Of a stretch of 8,029 nucleotides of DNA, positions 5,980 through 8,029 are shown in pieces. The notes beneath the pieces are model-generated. The model did not search any database and had not been told where the DNA came from. It saw only the letters and a program-made list of their open reading frames with translations. The translations under genes and the position numbers were made by a program. Numbering within the stretch: the first letter of the stretch is position 1; the number at the start of each line of letters is the position of its first letter. The stretch spans positions 1 through 8,029 of the forward strand of contig JAWLCV010000117.1 of NCBI GenBank assembly GCA_041686955.1. Direction: 5' to 3'. Source of the stretch: UBA7803 sp041686955 (GTDB lineage: Bacteria > Pseudomonadota > Gammaproteobacteria > Pseudomonadales > Azotimanducaceae).

Positions 5980-7730
5980 ATCCGCGCGAACCGCGCGTAG
6001 AGCTCGCTCGAGCGCATCAGGGTGTCGTGATCCCCGCTGGCCACCAGCCGCCCCTGGTCCAGCACCAGAATGCGGTCGGCCTGGCGGACCGTGGAGAGCC
6101 TGTGGGCAATGGCCAGGATGCTGCAGCGCCCCTTCAGGCTCTCGATGCTGTCACGAATCTTCTGCTCCGACTCCGCGTCCAACGCGCTGGTGGCCTCGTC
6201 CAGCAACAGCAGGCGCGGCTCGGTGAGCAGCGCCCGGGCGATGGCGAGACGCTGCTTCTGACCGCCGGAGAGGCCGCTGCCGCCCTCGCCGATCACGGTC
6301 TCGAGCCCCACGGGCAGCGCCTCGACGAAATCGGTGGCGTGGGCCAGCCGCAGGGCCTGATCGATCTCCGCGTCGCTGGCATCGGCCCGGCCGTAGCAGA
6401 GGTTCTCCCGCAGGGTGCCGGCGAACAGCACCGGGTCCTGGGGCACGTAGCCGGTGTGCTCGCGTACCGCCGCCAGGGTCAGCTCCCGAAGGTCCACCCC
6501 GTCCAGCAGCACCGCCCCCACCGTCGGGTCGTAGAAGCGCTGCACCAGGTCGAACAGGGTGCTCTTGCCCGCCCCCGACGGCCCCACCAGGGCCACCATC
6601 TCGCCCGGCGCGACGGTGAAGGAGACATCCGTCAGCACCGGTCGTTCTGGCCGTGACGGGTAGTAGAAGCCGAGCTCTCTCACCTCCAGACGGCCGCAGG
6701 CCCCCTCGGGCAGCGCCTTCGGCTGGGCCGGTTCCAGCAGGTTCGAAGGGGAGCCGAGCAGTTCCATGAGCCGCTCCGTCGCCCCGGCCGCGCGCTGCAG
6801 GTCGCTGTACACCTCGCTGATGGCGCCGACGCTGCCGGCGACGATGAACGCATAGAAGATGAACGCCGCCAGCTCGCCGGGCGTGATCCGCCCCGCCAGC
6901 ACGTCCTGCCCCCCTACCCACAGCATGGTGGCGATGGCGGCCATCACCAGCAGCATCACCAGCGCCACCAGGAACGCGCGCTGCCGGATGCGGCTGACGC
7001 CCACCTCGAACGCATGTTCCACGCGCCCGGAGAAGGCGGCCTGGTCCAGCGGCTCGTGATTGAACGCCTGCACCACCTTGATGTGACGCAGCGCCTCGCC
7101 GGCGTAGCTTCCCACCCGCGCCAGGGTGTCCTGGCTGCGCCGCGACAGATTGCGCACCCGCCGGCCGAACAGGATGACCGGCGCCACCACGAAAGGCACG
7201 CTGGCGATCACCACCAGCGACAGCTTGGCGTTGGTGACGAACAGCAGCACCAGCCCGCCGAGGAACATGAGCAGGTTGCGCAGCGCGATGGAGACCGACG
7301 ACCCGATGACGGTCTGCAGCAGCGTGGTGTCGGTGGTGATCCGGGACTGGATCTCGGTGGGCGCGTTGACCTCGAAGAAGCCGGGGTGCAGACGGATGAT
7401 GTGCCGGAACACCGCCACCCGGATGTCGGCGCTCACCCGCTCCCCCACCCAGGAAACGAAGTAGAAACGCAGGAAGGTGCCCACGGTGAGCAGCACCATG
7501 AGCACGGCGAACAGCCCCACGGTGTGCACCAGCACCGCCGAGGAGCCCTCGGTCAGGCCCCGGTCGATCACCAGACGCATGCCCTGGCCGATGGAGAGCG
7601 TGGCGCCAGCCGTGATGATCAGCGCGATGCTGGCGTAGACCACCTGTCGCAGGTACGGCCGCAGGAACCGGAGCGCCGGCTTGAGTTTGGTGACGTTCCG
7701 GGAGGGCGGTCGATTGTGCTCGTCGTCCAT
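5922..7730 (-). CDS. MsbA-related half-size ABC exporter (permease-ATPase fusion)
   Basis: This is a type IV ABC exporter half-transporter of 602 residues from the ATG at 7730, working as a homodimer in the inner membrane. The six-helix membrane domain has hydrophobic segments near 30-52, 68-90, 149-166, 171-190, 253-272 and 286-304. The ATPase domain (about 348-586) has Walker A GPSGAGKST (383-391), Q-loop Gln431, signature LSGGQ (487-491), Walker B LLLLDEA (507-513) and switch His543, so it should be active. It resembles the MsbA-related subgroup, but lipid A or any other substrate is not shown. In-frame starts at 7772 (GTG), 7766 and 7754 (ATG) would add up to 14 residues. I prefer 7730 because a -10-like TGTGATAAT lies just ahead of it and the added residues look non-conserved. 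The 16 residues after ARIQF overlap the end of dinB. Confidence 0.92.
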   Translation of the reverse strand: MDDEHNRPPSRNVTKLKPALRFLRPYLRQVVYASIALIITAGATLSIGQGMRLVIDRGLTEGSSAVLVHTVGLFAVLMVLLTVGTFLRFYFVSWVGERVSADIRVAVFRHIIRLHPGFFEVNAPTEIQSRITTDTTLLQTVIGSSVSIALRNLLMFLGGLVLLFVTNAKLSLVVIASVPFVVAPVILFGRRVRNLSRRSQDTLARVGSYAGEALRHIKVVQAFNHEPLDQAAFSGRVEHAFEVGVSRIRQRAFLVALVMLLVMAAIATMLWVGGQDVLAGRITPGELAAFIFYAFIVAGSVGAISEVYSDLQRAAGATERLMELLGSPSNLLEPAQPKALPEGACGRLEVRELGFYYPSRPERPVLTDVSFTVAPGEMVALVGPSGAGKSTLFDLVQRFYDPTVGAVLLDGVDLRELTLAAVREHTGYVPQDPVLFAGTLRENLCYGRADASDAEIDQALRLAHATDFVEALPVGLETVIGEGGSGLSGGQKQRLAIARALLTEPRLLLLDEATSALDAESEQKIRDSIESLKGRCSILAIAHRLSTVRQADRILVLDQGRLVASGDHDTLMRSSELYARFARIQFAGEAASNSPSWRSTAG

Positions 7731-7736
7731 CCGGGG

Positions 7737-7742
7737 ATTATC
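7737..7742 (-). promoter_or_regulatory. Candidate extended -10 box for the ABC exporter, possibly leaderless
   Basis: On the minus strand GATAAT is preceded by TGT, giving an extended -10 arrangement (TGn then a 5/6 match to TATAAT). Six bases follow, then the A of the ATG at 7730, which is where +1 would normally fall. No Shine-Dalgarno is visible before this ATG, so a leaderless transcript is conceivable. There is no good -35 box. The evidence is a single motif. Confidence 0.35.
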
Positions 7743-7780
7743 ACATGCCGCCATCGGGGCCGACATGCCCACGCTGAGTG

Positions 7781-7993
7781 CCCGACCGGCTCGAAAACGG
7801 GCTCTACCCCGCGGCCGGAGGGTGAAAACCCGAACCCTGGCCCACGCTCAGCCGCTCCGCGGTGCCCTCGCTTGGCCGAGTTGCCACCGCGCGGCGCGGT
7901 GTCAATCGGCCGCGCTCGGCTGAGCTCAAATGGGCCAGGGTTCGGGTTTTCACCCCCCAGCCGCTGCCTCTATCCATGCTCGAGCCGCTCGGG
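7781..7993. repeat. Long imperfect palindrome (MITE-like element or structured RNA)
   Basis: Nested inverted repeats share a centre near 7887. Arms 7820-7844 and 7931-7955 are perfect over 25 bp (one arm begins GGGTGAAAACCCGAACCC). They continue outward to 7809 and 7966 with 33 of 36 positions paired. An inner pair, 7846-7854 with 7917-7925, matches 9 of 9, and an outer pair, 7781-7794 with 7980-7993, matches 13 of 14. The core holds a small hairpin (7885-7890 with 7896-7901). No transposase gene, target-site duplication or U-tract is evident. It lies directly upstream of the ABC exporter and accounts for most of the gene-free stretch 7731-8029. It could be a non-autonomous mobile element, a dispersed palindromic repeat or a folded transcript; the sequence alone does not decide. 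Confidence 0.8.
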
Positions 7994-8029
7994 GGACACG
8001 CAGCCCCTGCTGAAGACATGCGCACGCCG

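Noticed and set aside
7773..7999. Intrinsic terminator interpretation of the palindrome
   Set aside because: The arms are far longer than a terminator stem, the loop exceeds 80 nt, and neither side is followed by a T-run.
7804..8025. Short open frames on both strands through the palindrome
   Set aside because: Both contain the same VKTRTLAH peptide because they read the two inverted arms; this is repeat-derived translation, not a gene.
7976..8029. Possible gene start at the right edge (ATG at 7976, 18 codons to the window end)
   Set aside because: It has no Shine-Dalgarno, no recognisable residues, and its first codons lie within the outer palindrome arm; too short to judge.

Overview
The window is high-GC bacterial DNA (well above 60 % G+C by eye), densely packed with ordinary metabolic and housekeeping genes. 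A WrbA-type flavoprotein gene followed at once by a DUF2069 membrane-protein gene is an arrangement I know from gammaproteobacteria. Together with a MsbA-related ABC exporter, DinB and GTG/TTG starts, it suggests a high-GC gammaproteobacterium (Pseudomonas, Halomonas or Ectothiorhodospiraceae-like). I cannot name the genus.

Layout from left to right: (1) 2-816, plus strand: the 3' part of wrbA, then a DUF2069 gene overlapping it by 4 nt. (2) 806-4803, minus strand: a four-gene unit read right to left. It encodes a CaiB/BaiF-type alpha-methylacyl-CoA racemase, a small basic protein with AP2-like segments, a PrpE/ACSS3-type short-chain acyl-CoA synthetase, and an antibiotic-biosynthesis-monooxygenase (ABM) fold protein. 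The last three are joined by 4-nt stop/start overlaps (GTGA, TTGA). (3) 4804-4911: a divergent intergenic region. (4) 4912-5979, plus strand: dinB (DNA polymerase IV). (5) 5922-7730, minus strand: a MsbA-related half-size ABC exporter whose 3' end lies antisense to the end of dinB over 58 nt. (6) 7731-8029: a non-coding stretch dominated by a long imperfect palindrome, about 213 bp, with perfect 25-bp arms.

The minus-strand unit probably serves CoA-thioester metabolism. The synthetase activates propionate or a similar short acid. The racemase inverts the 2-methyl centre of branched acyl-CoAs, whose beta-oxidation releases propionyl-CoA. The joint role in branched-chain acid or propionate use is inference. 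The AP2-like protein in the middle is the least understood gene here.

I see no convincing new defence or biosynthetic system. The items most worth following up are the palindrome at 7781-7993, the AP2-like protein coupled to the acyl-CoA synthetase, and a possible leaderless start for the ABC exporter.
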